A DNA stretch of 64,000 bases from Rhizorhapis suberifaciens. Lineage in GTDB: Bacteria > Pseudomonadota > Alphaproteobacteria > Sphingomonadales > Sphingomonadaceae. Positions 29,931 through 40,127 of the stretch are shown piece by piece. The notes beneath the pieces were generated by a model. That model was not told the DNA's origin. It searched no databases and saw nothing but the letters and a program-made list of their open reading frames with translations. The position numbers and the translations under genes were made by a program. The stretch lies in the NCBI RefSeq assembly GCF_014200045.1, contig NZ_JACHOV010000006.1:62001-126000 (forward strand), in the 5' to 3' direction. Each line of letters begins with the position of its first letter. Within the stretch, counting starts at the first letter, position 1.

Positions 29931-30938
29931 ATGGCAGTTAAAGTTGCGATCAACGGATTTGGCCGCATCGGCCGCCTGGTGGCCCGGGCCATTCTGGAGC
30001 GCACCGACCATGATCTGGAACTGGTCAGCATCAATGATCTGGGCGACGCCAAGTCCAATGCCTTGCTTTTCAAGCGCGACAGCGTCCATGGCAACTTTCC
30101 CGGCGAGGTCAGGGTAGACGGCGACGCGCTCGTCATCAATGGCAAGCGCATCGCGGTGACCGCCGAGCGTGATCCCGCCAAGCTGCCGCACGCGGCGCAG
30201 GGCGTGGACATCGCCCTGGAATGCACCGGCATCTTCGCCAGCAAGGAAAAGGCGAGCGCGCATCTGACCGCTGGCGCCAAGCGCGTTGTCATTTCCGCTC
30301 CTGCGACCGGTGTCGACAAAACGATCGTATTTGGCGTCAATCATGACACGCTGACCAAGGAAGATATTGTCATTTCCAACGCCAGCTGCACCACCAACTG
30401 CCTCGCTCCGCTCGCCAAGGTGCTCCACGATGCGATCGGTATCGAAAGCGGCTTCATGACGACGATCCACAGCTATACCAACGATCAGAACACGCTGGAT
30501 CAGCTGCACAAGGATATGCGTCGCGCTCGTGCCGCCGCGCTATCGATGATCCCAACGACGACCGGCGCCGCCCGCGCCGTTGGCGAGGTGCTGCCCGAGC
30601 TCAAAGGCAAGCTCGACGGTTCCTCGGTCCGCGTGCCGACTCCCAACGTCTCGGTCGTCGATCTGAAGTTCATCCCAAGCCGCACCACCACGGTGGAGGA
30701 AGTCAACGGCCTGTTGAAAGACGCGGCCCAGGGCGCGATGAAGGGGGTGCTGGCCTATACCGACGAACCGCTCGTCTCGATTGACTTCAATGGCGATCCG
30801 GCCAGTTCCACCGTCGACAGCCTGGAAACGGCGGTCATCGACGGCAAGCTGGTGCGTGTGCTCAGCTGGTACGACAATGAATGGGGCTTCTCCAACCGCA
30901 TGGTGGACACCACCGGCGTCGTTGCGGGCTTGCTGTAA
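29931..30938 (+). CDS. gap: Glyceraldehyde-3-phosphate dehydrogenase
   Basis: A 335-residue NAD(P)-dependent enzyme of glycolysis/gluconeogenesis. The Rossmann motif INGFGRIGR lies at the start and the catalytic Cys153 is in [12 protein letters not shown], with [17 protein letters not shown] and SWYDNEWGF following. ATG 29931 is chosen because AAGGAG (29915-29920) is ten bases before it, whereas TTG 29922 would be too close. It follows tkt and precedes pgk, with a repeat-containing gap before pgk. Confidence 0.97.
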   Translation: MAVKVAINGFGRIGRLVARAILERTDHDLELVSINDLGDAKSNALLFKRDSVHGNFPGEVRVDGDALVINGKRIAVTAERDPAKLPHAAQGVDIALECTGIFASKEKASAHLTAGAKRVVISAPATGVDKTIVFGVNHDTLTKEDIVISNASCTTNCLAPLAKVLHDAIGIESGFMTTIHSYTNDQNTLDQLHKDMRRARAAALSMIPTTTGAARAVGEVLPELKGKLDGSSVRVPTPNVSVVDLKFIPSRTTTVEEVNGLLKDAAQGAMKGVLAYTDEPLVSIDFNGDPASSTVDSLETAVIDGKLVRVLSWYDNEWGFSNRMVDTTGVVAGLL

Positions 30939-30950
30939 GCTATCTCTGAT

Positions 30951-31039
30951 CCGTTTGGTTCGAGCAGCCTTCGCTTCGAGTGTCTCGAGAAACAGGAGGG
31001 CACATCGAGAATGGTTCTCGACAGGCTCGAACCGAACGG
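30951..31039. repeat. Inverted repeat (REP/BIME-like) between gap and pgk
   Basis: CCGTTTGGTTCGAGC (30951-30965) is matched in inverted form by GCTCGAACCGAACGG (31025-31039) with one mismatch; inside it lie further partial palindromes (TCTCGAGAA and GAGAATGGTTCTCGA). The sequence type (TCGAGCGAAG-like) is a common dispersed repeat of sphingomonads. It may form a long hairpin on the gap-pgk transcript. Confidence 0.8.
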
Positions 31040-31070
31040 AAGAATTTTCCATGATATTAGAGGAACAGCC

Positions 31071-32267
31071 GTGAAGCCATTCAAAACACTGGATAATATG
31101 GGCGACATTGCCGGCAAGGCCGTGCTGGTCCGCGAAGATCTGAATGTGCCGATGAAGGATGGCGCGGTGACGGACGATACCCGTCTCCGCGCGGCTGTTC
31201 CGACGATCAACGAACTGTCCGACCGAGGCGCGAAAGTGCTGATCCTGGCCCATTTCGGCCGTCCAAAGGGCGAGCGCAATCTGGCTTATTCGCTTGAGCC
31301 GGTGGCGGGACCGCTCTCGAACGTGCTTGGCCGCCCGGTGCGCTTCGTCCCGGATTGCGTCAACGAGGCCGCAGAGGCTGCCGTTGCAGAAATGAAGCCA
31401 GGCGAGATTGCGCTTCTTGAAAACACGCGCTTTCATTCGGGCGAGGAGGTGAATCGCGAACGTCTGGTCGAAGGCATGGCGAAACTTGCCGACTTCTATG
31501 TCAACGACGCCTTCTCGGCCGCGCACCGGGCGCACGCCTCTACGGAGGGCCTTGCCCATAAGCTGCCCGCCTTTGCCGGACGCTCCATGGAAGCGGAACT
31601 CGATGCGCTGCAAAAGGCGCTGGGCTCGCCCGAACATCCGGTTGCGGCTGTCGTGGGGGGCGCGAAGGTTTCCACCAAGCTTGATGTGCTCAAGCATCTT
31701 GTCGCCAAGGTCGATCATCTCATTATCGGCGGTGGCATGGCCAACACTTTCCTCGCCGCGCGCGGGGTGGATGTCGGCAAGTCGCTCTGTGAACACGACC
31801 TCAAGGACACGGCGGAAGCCATTCTGGAAGCTGCCGAAAAAGCGAATTGCACCGTTCACCTTCCTTATGACGTAGTCGTGTCCAAGGTGTTCGCTCCCAA
31901 TCCCCCCACTCGCACCGTGAATGTTCACGAAGTCGCCGCCGACGAGATAATCCTGGACGTAGGACCCGCTGCGGTTGAGGCTCTGGCTGACGTGCTCAAG
32001 ACCTGTTGCACATTGGTTTGGAATGGCCCCATGGGCGCTTTCGAAACACCGCCTTTCGATACCGCAACGGTTGTCCTCGCAAAAACCGCAGCCGCGCTTA
32101 CCAAAGAAGGGACTCTGGTCTCTGTTGCGGGCGGCGGTGATACCGTGGCCGCGCTCAATCATGCTGGAGTGGCAGGCGACTTCACTTTTGTTTCGACCGC
32201 TGGCGGCGCTTTTTTGGAATGGATGGAAGGCAAGGAACTACCGGGTGTCAAAGCTTTGACGAAGTGA
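31071..32267 (+). CDS. pgk: Phosphoglycerate kinase
   Basis: A 398-residue glycolytic kinase transferring phosphate between 1,3-bisphosphoglycerate and ADP. Typical motifs are [25 protein letters not shown]-type [37 protein letters not shown] and GGGDTVAAL. The start is GTG 31071 (reading KPFKTLDNM after it) with AGAGGA six bases upstream. An in-frame ATG at 31011 lies inside the inverted repeat before the gene and codes for residues foreign to the family, so it is rejected. Confidence 0.97.
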   Translation: MKPFKTLDNMGDIAGKAVLVREDLNVPMKDGAVTDDTRLRAAVPTINELSDRGAKVLILAHFGRPKGERNLAYSLEPVAGPLSNVLGRPVRFVPDCVNEAAEAAVAEMKPGEIALLENTRFHSGEEVNRERLVEGMAKLADFYVNDAFSAAHRAHASTEGLAHKLPAFAGRSMEAELDALQKALGSPEHPVAAVVGGAKVSTKLDVLKHLVAKVDHLIIGGGMANTFLAARGVDVGKSLCEHDLKDTAEAILEAAEKANCTVHLPYDVVVSKVFAPNPPTRTVNVHEVAADEIILDVGPAAVEALADVLKTCCTLVWNGPMGAFETPPFDTATVVLAKTAAALTKEGTLVSVAGGGDTVAALNHAGVAGDFTFVSTAGGAFLEWMEGKELPGVKALTK

Positions 32268-32338
32268 GGCGCGGTTCCGCAAAATAGTAATCATCTCGCT
32301 GGAATTGGATCCGGCGAGACAACTGGAGGTATGTGCAG

Positions 32339-33244
32339 ATGCTCGACCAGAACATGACCAAGAAAATTGCAGACGGAAATGGCTTCATTGCCGCACTTGA
32401 CCAGAGTGGCGGCTCGACCCCCAAGGCGCTCAAGGGCTATGGCATTGAGGAAGGGGCCTGGAGTTCGGACGAGGAAATGTTCGGCCTCATCCATCAGATG
32501 CGCAGCCGCATCATCACCTCGCCCGCCTTTACCGGCGAAAAGGTGATTGGAGCGATCTTGTTTGAGCGCACCATGGACGGGGAAGCGGGCGGCAAGTCGG
32601 TGCCGCAGGCTCTGATCGAGCGCGGAGTCGTGCCCTTCATCAAGATCGACAAGGGTCTGGAGGCCGAGGAAAATGGCGTTCAGCTCATGAAGCCCATGCC
32701 GGAGCTCGACGTGCTGCTAAAGCGCGCCAAGGCTCTTGGCGTTTTCGGCACCAAGGAGCGCTCCGTCGTCAATCTTGCCAATCGCGCTGGCATCGCTGCG
32801 ATCGTCAAGCAGCAGTTCGAAGTCGGACAGCAGGTTCTGGCCGCAGGCCTCGTTCCGATCTTGGAGCCCGAGGTCAATATCAAGAGCCCCGAACGCGCGG
32901 AAGCCGACCAGATCCTGCTGGAGGAACTGGTGAAGGCGCTCGACGCAATGCCGGGCGATGACAAGGTCATGCTGAAGCTTTCGCTTCCGGTTCAATCCGG
33001 CCTGTTCGATCCGCTGGTCGACCATCCGCGCGTACTGCGCGTCGTGGCGCTTTCAGGCGGCTATGCCCGTCCCGAGGCTTGCGTTGAACTCGCAAAAAAT
33101 CGCGGCATCATCGCCAGCTTCAGCCGGGCGCTGCTCGAAGACCTGCGGCACCAGATGAGCGACGAGGAATTCAACAACTCGCTCGGTTCTGCGATTAACG
33201 AGATCCACGCCGCGTCGACCGCCAAGACGCCTGTCGCGGCCTGA
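32339..33244 (+). CDS. Class I fructose-bisphosphate aldolase
   Basis: A 301-residue aldolase of the short class I type (Schiff-base enzyme) that splits fructose-1,6-bisphosphate. It has AALDQSGGSTPKAL near the start, IGAILFERTMD, VPFIKIDKGLE, VPILEPEVNI (substrate-binding Glu region), KLSLPVQSG and ALSGGYARPEA. ATG 32339 has GGAGG nine bases before it; GTG 32333 is too close to the same site. It closes the tkt-gap-pgk-fba set. The 48 bases that follow lie between it and the convergent DUF72 gene and show nothing notable. Confidence 0.95.
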   Translation: MLDQNMTKKIADGNGFIAALDQSGGSTPKALKGYGIEEGAWSSDEEMFGLIHQMRSRIITSPAFTGEKVIGAILFERTMDGEAGGKSVPQALIERGVVPFIKIDKGLEAEENGVQLMKPMPELDVLLKRAKALGVFGTKERSVVNLANRAGIAAIVKQQFEVGQQVLAAGLVPILEPEVNIKSPERAEADQILLEELVKALDAMPGDDKVMLKLSLPVQSGLFDPLVDHPRVLRVVALSGGYARPEACVELAKNRGIIASFSRALLEDLRHQMSDEEFNNSLGSAINEIHAASTAKTPVAA

Positions 33245-33292
33245 GCTTCAAATGGTACGGATAACAAACAAAACGTTCGTCAATCTCGCGAT

Positions 33293-34003
33293 TTAAGGGG
33301 CGAGTAGCTCTTTCAACTCCTCGGCGTCGGCTATCGCCCGTGCTTCAATATCGTTGTTGAAATAGGCCCACACATCGCGGCCCTGGCGGGACTGCTCCAA
33401 AATCCAGTCCCGCCAGCTCATCAGCGTCTTCCGGCTATAATCGCCGCCATATTTCTGCCCAGCCCCATGAAAGCGTATATAGGCGACAGGTCCGGTCGCC
33501 CAGCGCGGCGTAGGCTGCCCCGGCATGTCATGGGTACAGAAGGACGCACCTTTGCTCCCAAGCAGTTCCAGCACTTCCTCGGTAATCCAGCTCGGGTCCC
33601 GGAATTCGAAAACATGCCTTAGATCTTTGGGGCGTGACGCGAGAAAGGCTTCCAGCCTGTTCGGGTCATATTTCCAGCGCGGCGGAAGCTGGTACAGGAT
33701 TGGTCCCAATCGGGTCCCAAGATGCCGCACATTTTCCAGGAATAATGCGCCCTCATCCTTCAACTTGTGCATATGGGTGATGAAGCGCGGAGCCTTCACC
33801 GCATAGCAGAAGCCCTCCGGAGCCTGGCGCTTCCAAGCTTCGAAGGTTTCTGCTTTGGGCAGGCGATAGAAGCTGGCGTTGATCTCCACGGTATCGAAAT
33901 GCTCCGCATAATGCGCAAACCAGTTCTTGACGGGCAGGCCTTCGGGGTAGAAGGCCCTGCGCCAATGGCGGTAGTTCCAGCCTGAACAGCCGATATGGAT
34001 CAT
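33293..34003 (-). CDS. DUF72 family protein
   Basis: A 236-residue protein with a TIM-barrel-like DUF72 pattern: [67 protein letters not shown] and [11 protein letters not shown]. The function of this widespread family is not firmly known. ATG 34003 gives the family's normal N terminus. The start codon lies only a few bases from the divergent thiE start, so promoter and ribosome-site sequences of each gene must lie in the other's coding region. Confidence 0.9.
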   Translation of the reverse strand: MIHIGCSGWNYRHWRRAFYPEGLPVKNWFAHYAEHFDTVEINASFYRLPKAETFEAWKRQAPEGFCYAVKAPRFITHMHKLKDEGALFLENVRHLGTRLGPILYQLPPRWKYDPNRLEAFLASRPKDLRHVFEFRDPSWITEEVLELLGSKGASFCTHDMPGQPTPRWATGPVAYIRFHGAGQKYGGDYSRKTLMSWRDWILEQSRQGRDVWAYFNNDIEARAIADAEELKELLAP

Positions 34004-34006
34004 GAA

Positions 34007-34678
34007 ATGCCCAACGAAGTTCGTACCGATCAGTTCGCTCCCCCTGAACGCCGGGTGCAATGCCAGCTTTATCTGATCTCGCCGGCAAGCATCGATGACT
34101 CTTTTGCAGAGCAGTTGGCGGCTGCGCTCGACGCGGGGCCGGTGGTGGCGGCTTTCCAGTTGCGACTGAAAGGCATCGACGATGACAGCATCGCCCGCCT
34201 TGCCGCTCCATTACAGAAAATCTGCGCTGAGCGCGACGTTGCCTTCATGATCAATGACAGTATCGCGCTTGCCCAGCGGCTGGGATCGGACGGCGTCCAT
34301 CTGGGGCAGGGGGACGGCGACCCTCGCGAGGCCCGCAGGCTGTTGGGCCCCGCGGCGCAGATCGGGGTAACCTGCCACGACAGCCGGCATCTCGCCATGG
34401 AAGCAGGGGAGGCGGGGGCCGATTATGTGGCTTTCGGGGCATTTTATCCGACCGCCACGAAGGAAACGACGCACAGGCCCGACCCATCGATCTTGACTTG
34501 GTGGAGCGCCGTATTCGAACTGCCATGCGTCGCTATTGGGGGGATTACGGCGCAAAATGCCAGGCCGCTGGTCGAAGCCGGGGCTGACTTCCTGGCCGTA
34601 AGCGGCGCGGTTTGGAACCATCCCCAAGGCCCTTCTGCTGCTGTTGCGGAATTTGCGGCGCTTCTTTCCGGGATCTGA
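34007..34678 (+). CDS. thiE: Thiamine-phosphate synthase
   Basis: A 223-residue TIM-barrel enzyme that joins the pyrimidine and thiazole phosphates to give thiamine phosphate. Motifs are [51 protein letters not shown] and VAIGGI. ATG 34007 is taken as the start; ATG 33995 is possible but would overlap the divergent DUF72 start. No strong ribosome site is seen for either. The 104 bases between it and efp contain nothing recognised beyond the efp leader. Confidence 0.92.
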   Translation: MPNEVRTDQFAPPERRVQCQLYLISPASIDDSFAEQLAAALDAGPVVAAFQLRLKGIDDDSIARLAAPLQKICAERDVAFMINDSIALAQRLGSDGVHLGQGDGDPREARRLLGPAAQIGVTCHDSRHLAMEAGEAGADYVAFGAFYPTATKETTHRPDPSILTWWSAVFELPCVAIGGITAQNARPLVEAGADFLAVSGAVWNHPQGPSAAVAEFAALLSGI

Positions 34679-34782
34679 CGACGCAGGGCGCAGCCGCCCA
34701 CCACCCCCTTGCCACCCGAAGCCGCACAGGATAGAGGGCCGCCCAACGGCTCTTTAACATCCTTGAAAAAGCGAGAAGCGCG

Positions 34783-35346
34783 ATGAAGATCAGCGGCGTG
34801 GACATTCGTCCTGGCAATAATATCGAATATGAAGGCGGCTTGTGGCGCGCTGTGAAGATTCAGCACACTCAGCCGGGCAAGGGCGGCGCCTACATGCAGG
34901 TAGAGCTGAAGAATCTCATCGATGGCCGCAAGAACAATGTCCGCTTCCGTTCCGCCGAAACGGTTGAGCGCATCCGTCTCGACACCAAGGATTTTCAGTA
35001 TCTCTATGCCGAGGGCGACATGCTCGTCTTCATGGACAAGGAAACCTACGACCAGATCAACCTGCCGCAGGACCTGATCGGTGATGCGGCCGCGTTCTTG
35101 CAGGATGGGATGGACGTGGTTCTCGAAATGTATGAGGAACGCCCGATCTCCGTGCAGTTGCCTGAACAGGTGGAAGCCACAGTGGTTGAGGCGGACGCGG
35201 TAGTGAAGGGGCAGACCGCCTCTGCCTCCTACAAGCCCGCCATCCTGGACAATGGCGTCCGCGTCATGGTTCCGCCACATATCACCACGGGAACTCGGAT
35301 CGTGGTTGACGTGTATGAACGCGAATATGTGAAGCGGGCTGACTGA
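34783..35346 (+). CDS. efp: Translation elongation factor P
   Basis: A 187-residue three-domain factor that relieves ribosome stalling at proline runs. It begins [19 protein letters not shown]; the tip loop [10 protein letters not shown] has Lys33 at the position modified in E. coli EF-P by beta-lysylation. Whether the modifying enzyme exists is not visible here. The middle and C-terminal OB domains are normal ([28 protein letters not shown]). The length is typical. Confidence 0.97.
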   Translation: MKISGVDIRPGNNIEYEGGLWRAVKIQHTQPGKGGAYMQVELKNLIDGRKNNVRFRSAETVERIRLDTKDFQYLYAEGDMLVFMDKETYDQINLPQDLIGDAAAFLQDGMDVVLEMYEERPISVQLPEQVEATVVEADAVVKGQTASASYKPAILDNGVRVMVPPHITTGTRIVVDVYEREYVKRAD

Positions 35347-35355
35347 TTTGCTTAC

Positions 35356-35495
35356 CCCCTCCTTCAAGGGGAGGGGATCGAGGGGTGGGTGCGGGCGACA
35401 AATGTCGTAAGCTCCGGCTACTTCTCGGCAAACTGGCTCCAGCGATTGCTAGCGTAATCGCACCCACCCCACCCCCTCCCCCTGAAAAGGAGGGG
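35356..35495. repeat. Paired-arm palindromic repeat between efp and suhB
   Basis: The left arm has hairpin CCCCTCC-TTCAAGG-GGAGGGG (35356-35376) and GGGGTGGGTGCG (35382-35393). The right arm has the inverted CGCACCCACCCC (35459-35470) and hairpin CCCCTCC...GGAGGGG (35473-35495). The end of the right arm runs into the ribosome binding region of suhB. It may also end the efp transcript. Confidence 0.85.
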
Positions 35496-35506
35496 CGGAG
35501 ACAATC

Positions 35507-36322
35507 ATGGTATCCCATTCAGGTCTCATTACCGTCATGGAACGCGCCGCTCGGAAGGCGGCGCCGCGCCTGCGCCGCGATTTCGGCGAGGTAGAGCAGC
35601 TTCAGGTGTCGCGAAAGGGGCCGGCGGACTTTGTCTCCATGGCCGACCAGCGGGCCGAACGGACTCTTTATGACGAATTGCTGAAAGCGCGTCCTGATTG
35701 GGGCTTTCTTCTGGAGGAAGCCGGTGAGATCGAAGGCGATCCCACTAAGCCGCGCTGGGTCATTGATCCGCTCGACGGCACCAGCAATTTTCTCCACGGC
35801 ATCCCGCATTTCGCCATCTCCATCGCGGTGCAGGAACCCAAGCTCGGTGGAGGCTGGGGCGAGGTGACGACAGGTCTCGTCTATCAACCGCTGACAGATG
35901 AAAGCTATTGGGCGGAAAAGAATCGTGGCGCCTGGTTGCATGACCGCCGTCTGCGCGTATCGGCTCGCCGCGACCTGGGTGAGGCTCTGATCGCGACCGG
36001 CATTCCCTTTTTCGGCCATGGCGATTTCGCTCAATGGACGCGGATTTTCGGGGCCGTTGCGCCCAACGTCGCCGGTATCCGTCGCTTTGGTTCTGCGGCG
36101 CTCGATTTGGCCCATGTCGCAGCGGGACGCTATGATGGTTTTTGGGAAAGCGATCTTGCACCCTGGGACGTCTCGGCGGGTATCCTGCTGATACGGGAAG
36201 CAGGCGGTTTCGTGACCGATTTCCGGGGCGGGGACCAGTTCATGCAACGCCGGGAATTCCTTGCCGGAAACGACGTAATCCACAGCAAATTGCACAAGCT
36301 GGTGGCGCAGTCCCTGCGCTAG
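35507..36322 (+). CDS. suhB: Inositol monophosphatase family phosphatase
   Basis: A 271-residue Mg-dependent, Li-sensitive-type phosphatase. Metal motifs are LLEEAG, DPLDGTSNF and WDVSAG, with the SMADQRAE motif region near the start. It could dephosphorylate inositol phosphate or related sugar phosphates, or act as the SuhB regulatory homologue; the sequence does not decide. The ATG lies six bases after GGAG, just beyond the palindromic repeat. The next 108 bases, before nuoA, are non-coding and should hold the nuo promoter. Confidence 0.93.
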   Translation: MVSHSGLITVMERAARKAAPRLRRDFGEVEQLQVSRKGPADFVSMADQRAERTLYDELLKARPDWGFLLEEAGEIEGDPTKPRWVIDPLDGTSNFLHGIPHFAISIAVQEPKLGGGWGEVTTGLVYQPLTDESYWAEKNRGAWLHDRRLRVSARRDLGEALIATGIPFFGHGDFAQWTRIFGAVAPNVAGIRRFGSAALDLAHVAAGRYDGFWESDLAPWDVSAGILLIREAGGFVTDFRGGDQFMQRREFLAGNDVIHSKLHKLVAQSLR

Positions 36323-36430
36323 GACGAAATCGTAGGCGATATTACGTATTTTGCGCTGCGGCAGGCTTGCCCCTAACCGTACATCTGCCTAAAAGCCGGC
36401 CTCAAGACGAGCAGCTTAGCGAGAGTCCAT

Positions 36431-36805
36431 TTGGTCGACCTGTCCCAGTATCTACCGATCCTGCTGTTTCTCGGCGTGGCATTGGCGCTTTCGAGTGCGT
36501 TCGTGTTTCTGCCGATGGCGGTGTCTCGCCTGACGGGTGCGCACAAGCCGAACGCTGACAAGCTGTCGGAATATGAATGCGGTTTCCCCGCATTTGAAGA
36601 TCCCCGCAGCCAGTTCGACGTGCGTTTCTACCTGATCGCCATTCTTTTCATCGTGTTCGATCTGGAGGCGGCGTTTCTGTTCCCCTGGGCGGTCAGCCTG
36701 GATGAAATCGGCTGGGCGGGCTGGGCGACGATGATGGTCTTCATTCTCGAACTGGTGTTCGGCCTCATTTATGCATGGAAGAAGGGAGCGCTCGATTGGG
36801 AGTAA
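36431..36805 (+). CDS. nuoA: NADH-quinone oxidoreductase subunit A
   Basis: A 124-residue subunit of the membrane arm of complex I with three membrane segments. The family loop [26 protein letters not shown] (short form YECGF and [15 protein letters not shown]) is present. The start is TTG at 36431 (then [10 protein letters not shown]), the only start fitting the family. Its last bases overlap the nuoB start. It is the first gene of a nuo operon that runs to 51616. Confidence 0.96.
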   Translation: MVDLSQYLPILLFLGVALALSSAFVFLPMAVSRLTGAHKPNADKLSEYECGFPAFEDPRSQFDVRFYLIAILFIVFDLEAAFLFPWAVSLDEIGWAGWATMMVFILELVFGLIYAWKKGALDWE

Positions 36806-37350
36806 TACTTGATCCGCGCACCGAAGGGCAATTTCCGCCTGAAGGAACGCCGCCCGACCGGGCGTTTTTCGATGGCCTTTCGTCCGAAGTAACGGACAAG
36901 GGCTTTCTCGTCACCTCGACCGAGGAATTGTTCCAATGGGCGCGCACCGGCTCGCTCTGGTGGATGACCTTCGGCCTTGCCTGTTGCGCCGTGGAGATGA
37001 TCCACGTCAACATGCCGCGCTATGACATGGAGCGCTTCGGTGCCGCTCCCCGCGCATCACCGCGTCAGTCGGACGTGATGATCGTCGCCGGCACCCTCTG
37101 CAACAAGATGGCGCCTGCACTCCGCAAGGTCTATGATCAGATGTCGGAGCCCAAATATGTCATCTCCATGGGCAGTTGCGCCAATGGCGGCGGCTATTAC
37201 CATTACAGCTACAGCGTCGTTCGCGGATGCGACCGGATCGTGCCGGTGGACATTTACGTCCCGGGCTGCCCACCGACCGCCGAAGCGCTGCTCTATGGCG
37301 TGATGCAACTCCAGCGCAAAATCCGCCGCATCGGGACGATTGAACGCTGA
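36796..37350 (+). CDS. nuoB: NADH-quinone oxidoreductase subunit B
   Basis: A subunit of about 184 residues in the connecting part of complex I, carrying the N2 4Fe-4S cluster. Ligands are CC in [10 protein letters not shown], Cys in MGSCANGGG and Cys in [14 protein letters not shown] 36796 (then GVILDPR) is preferred because AAGGGA lies about ten bases upstream; ATG 36775 is the alternative and would add seven residues and overlap nuoA more. Either way the gene is coupled to nuoA. Confidence 0.95.
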   Translation: MGVILDPRTEGQFPPEGTPPDRAFFDGLSSEVTDKGFLVTSTEELFQWARTGSLWWMTFGLACCAVEMIHVNMPRYDMERFGAAPRASPRQSDVMIVAGTLCNKMAPALRKVYDQMSEPKYVISMGSCANGGGYYHYSYSVVRGCDRIVPVDIYVPGCPPTAEALLYGVMQLQRKIRRIGTIER

Positions 37351-37351
37351 T

Positions 37352-38014
37352 ATGAACCATCCCGCACCCAAATATGCCAGCAATGAAGGCGTAGCTGATG
37401 CGATCCGCGCTGCGCTTGGCAATGCCATAGTCGATCTGGTGGAAGCGGTAGGCGAAATCAGCGTCACTGTGGCGCGTGATGCGCTTCCCGCCAGTGTGAC
37501 CAAGCTGCGCGACGATCTTGCTTATCAGCAGCTCATGGAAATCGCCGGCGTCGACTATCCGGATCGTCCGGAGCGGTTCGAGGTTTGCTACCATCTCCTC
37601 AGCCTCACGAAAAACCATCGCATCCGCGTCAAGGTCACGACCGACGAGGAACAACCGGTGCCCAGCATCACGGATGTCTGGCCGGTCGCGGGCTGGCTGG
37701 AGCGCGAAGTCTACGACATGTACGGTGTCATTTTCTCCGGCAATCCGGACCTGCGCCGTATCCTCACCGACTATGGCTTCAAGGGCCATCCCCAGCGCAA
37801 GGACTTCCCGCTCACTGGCTATGTCGAAATGCGCTATTCCGAGGAAGCCAAGCGGGTTGTCTATGAGCCCGTCAAGCTGGCCCAGGATTTTCGGACTTTC
37901 GACTTCATGAGCCCTTGGGAGGGCGCGGCCTACGTGCTGCCCGGCGATGAAAAGGCCAAGCCGGAAGCCCCAGGCGCGCCATCGCCCGTCAAGGCAGATG
38001 GGGAGAAGAAATGA
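37352..38014 (+). CDS. nuoC: NADH-quinone oxidoreductase subunit C
   Basis: A 220-residue peripheral-arm subunit (30-kDa type), separate from NuoD as usual in Alphaproteobacteria. Recognised by [45 protein letters not shown] (short form EREVYDMYG) and [20 protein letters not shown] 37352 directly follows the nuoB stop; TTG 37340 would overlap nuoB. The C-terminal tail is Pro/Lys-rich. The stop overlaps nuoD as ATGA. Confidence 0.96.
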   Translation: MNHPAPKYASNEGVADAIRAALGNAIVDLVEAVGEISVTVARDALPASVTKLRDDLAYQQLMEIAGVDYPDRPERFEVCYHLLSLTKNHRIRVKVTTDEEQPVPSITDVWPVAGWLEREVYDMYGVIFSGNPDLRRILTDYGFKGHPQRKDFPLTGYVEMRYSEEAKRVVYEPVKLAQDFRTFDFMSPWEGAAYVLPGDEKAKPEAPGAPSPVKADGEKK

Positions 38015-39237
38015 CCTCCGCAACCGAAGATCTCATGCAGGGCGATCCCGCAACTGCCGACGAAACCCAGATCCAGAATTACACTATCAATTTTGGACCT
38101 CAGCATCCGGCCGCCCATGGCGTTTTGCGCCTTGTGATGGAACTGGACGGTGAGATCGTCGAACGTGTCGATCCGCATATCGGCCTGCTCCATCGCGGCA
38201 CCGAGAAGCTGATCGAGTATAAGACCTATCTTCAGGCGCTGCCCTATTTTGACCGCCTCGACTATTGCTCGCCGCTCGCCATGGAGCACAGCTATGTGCT
38301 GGCCATCGAAAAGCTGCTGGGCTTGGAAGTGCCGCTGCGCGCCCAATATCTGCGCGTGTTTTTCGCGGAACTGACCCGCATCTGCAACCACATGCTCAAC
38401 CTCGGCTCGCATGTCATGGACGTAGGCGCGATGACGCCCAACCTCTGGCTGTTCGAAATCCGTGAGGATTGCCTCAACTTCTTCGAGCGCGCTTCGGGCG
38501 CGCGTATGCACGCGGCCTATTACCGGCCGGGCGGCGTCCATCAGGACGTGCCGCTGAAGCTCCTCACCGACATCGCCGATTGGCTCGACACCCGCCTGCC
38601 GCGCCTGTTCGAGGATGCGATGAGCCTGGTGGTCGACAACCGCATCTTCAAGCAGCGCAATGTCGACATCGCTGTGGTGAACAAGGAAGACGCCGTCAAA
38701 TGGGGCTTTTCCGGCCCAATGATCCGAGGCTCCGGCATTCCCTGGGACCTGCGCAAGTCGCAGCCCTATGACATCTATGATCGCATGGACTTCGAAATTC
38801 CCGTCGGCACCAACGGCGATTGCTACGACCGCTTCATGGTCCGGGTCGAAGAAGTGCGCCAGTCCGCGAAGATCATGAAGCAGTGCCTTCAGCAAATGCC
38901 CGAAGGCCCCATCGCATCGCTCGACCGCAAGGTGGTCCCGCCCCGGCGCGGCGAGATGAAGCATTCGATGGAAGCGCTTATCCACCATTTCAAGCTCTAT
39001 ACCGAGGGCTTTCACGTTCCGGCCGGCGAAGTCTATGTCGCCACCGAAAGCCCCAAGGGTGAATTTGGCGTCTATCTGGTCAGCGACGGTTCCAACAAGC
39101 CCTATCGCTGCAAAATCCGCCCGACCGCCTTTTCCCATCTTCAGGCTATGGACTTTATGACCAAGGGCCACATGCTCGCCGACGCGACCGCTATATTGGG
39201 CGCGATTGACGTAGTGTTCGGGGAGTGTGACCGGTGA
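38011..39237 (+). CDS. nuoD: NADH-quinone oxidoreductase subunit D
   Basis: A 408-residue 49-kDa-type subunit forming the quinone-binding site with NuoB. Features are [30 protein letters not shown], the quinone-site Tyr and His region, [30 protein letters not shown] (short GTNGDCYDR) and the C-terminal DVVFGECDR. Length and start are normal. A 52-base gap with a GCCTTCGCAGG mini-repeat separates it from nuoE. Confidence 0.97.
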   Translation: MTSATEDLMQGDPATADETQIQNYTINFGPQHPAAHGVLRLVMELDGEIVERVDPHIGLLHRGTEKLIEYKTYLQALPYFDRLDYCSPLAMEHSYVLAIEKLLGLEVPLRAQYLRVFFAELTRICNHMLNLGSHVMDVGAMTPNLWLFEIREDCLNFFERASGARMHAAYYRPGGVHQDVPLKLLTDIADWLDTRLPRLFEDAMSLVVDNRIFKQRNVDIAVVNKEDAVKWGFSGPMIRGSGIPWDLRKSQPYDIYDRMDFEIPVGTNGDCYDRFMVRVEEVRQSAKIMKQCLQQMPEGPIASLDRKVVPPRRGEMKHSMEALIHHFKLYTEGFHVPAGEVYVATESPKGEFGVYLVSDGSNKPYRCKIRPTAFSHLQAMDFMTKGHMLADATAILGAIDVVFGECDR

Positions 39238-39289
39238 GAATAATCCTCAAAATCTGGGCGCCTGCCTTCGCAGGAGCACGGGAGGCATA

Positions 39290-39955
39290 ATGGCTGACGC
39301 ACCCCAAATTCCCGACGAAGCCGAAGTCCGCGCCCGCTGGGGCAATTTCGCCTGGACGGCGGAAAATGCCGAAAAGGTGAAGGACATCATCGCTCGCTAT
39401 CCTGCGGGACGGCAGCAGTCGGCGGTGATGCCGCTGCTCGACCTGGCCCAACGGCAGGTGGGCGTCGAGACGCACACACAAGGCTGGCTGCCCATTCCGG
39501 TGATGGAATTTATCGGCCGCGAACTCGGCATGGCCTATATCCGGGTGCTGGAGGTCGCGAGCTTCTACACCATGTACAATCTTGCGCCCGTCGGCCGCTA
39601 TCATGTGCAGGTCTGCGGCACCACGCCCTGCATGCTGCGCGGTTCGGACGATGTGTTTGCGGCCTGCAAGAACAAGGGGTTGGTGAAGGGCAAGACCACG
39701 CCCGATGGCCTTTTCACCCTCACCGAAGTCGAATGCCTCGGGGCCTGCGCCAACGCGCCGATGGTGCAGATCAACGACGATAATTTCGAAGACCTGACCT
39801 ATGACAGCATGAACGCTGTTCTGGAGGCGCTGGCGAAGGGCGAGAGCCCAAAGGCTGGTCCCCAGATCGAGCGGCAGACGAGTTGTCCCGAGGGCGGGCC
39901 GACGAGCCTGAAAGAGATGGTCGGCGGGAATCATGATTACCGGGGGGAGTGGTGA
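39290..39955 (+). CDS. nuoE: NADH-quinone oxidoreductase subunit E
   Basis: A 221-residue 24-kDa-type subunit with the N1a 2Fe-2S cluster. The cluster Cys lie in CGTTPCMLRG and CLGACANAPM. ATG 39290 is preferred because GGGAGG lies just before it; the frame is open to 39227 in the nuoD end, but that part codes for repeat sequence. A C-terminal tail of about 40 residues (ending NHDYRGEW) goes beyond the cluster domain. It is followed by a palindromic repeat before nuoF. Confidence 0.95.
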   Translation: MADAPQIPDEAEVRARWGNFAWTAENAEKVKDIIARYPAGRQQSAVMPLLDLAQRQVGVETHTQGWLPIPVMEFIGRELGMAYIRVLEVASFYTMYNLAPVGRYHVQVCGTTPCMLRGSDDVFAACKNKGLVKGKTTPDGLFTLTEVECLGACANAPMVQINDDNFEDLTYDSMNAVLEALAKGESPKAGPQIERQTSCPEGGPTSLKEMVGGNHDYRGEW

Positions 39956-39972
39956 TGGCGTTCGACGTGACT

Positions 39973-40113
39973 CCCTCTCCCCTGCGGGGAGAGGGTCGGG
40001 GTGAGGGGGCTCAACGCCTCGGCTTTTTCCTCAACCTCGCACACCCTCACCCAACTTCGCCTGGCGGGCACAGCCCGCAAGGCCTCGTATCCCTCTCCCT
40101 GAAGGGAGAGGGG
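39973..40113. repeat. Paired-arm palindromic repeat between nuoE and nuoF
   Basis: The left hairpin CCCTCTCCCC-TGC-GGGGAGAGGG (39973-39995) and GGGGTGAGGG (39999-40008) are mirrored by CCCTCACCC (40044-40052) and hairpin CCCTCTCCCT-GA-AGGGAGAGGG (40091-40112). It fills nearly all of the 172-base gap between two genes of one operon. The sequence differs from the nuoG/H element but the design is the same. Confidence 0.88.
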
Positions 40114-40127
40114 CTGGGAGTTCAGGG

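Noticed and set aside
30540-32162. Minus-strand open frame of 540 codons opposite gap and pgk
   Set aside because: It spans two clear genes and their gap, and its protein is His/Arg-rich without family motifs, which is typical of antisense shadows.
37930-39171. Minus-strand open frame of 413 codons opposite nuoD
   Set aside because: Antisense to a conserved nuo gene, no motifs, no ribosome site considered convincing.
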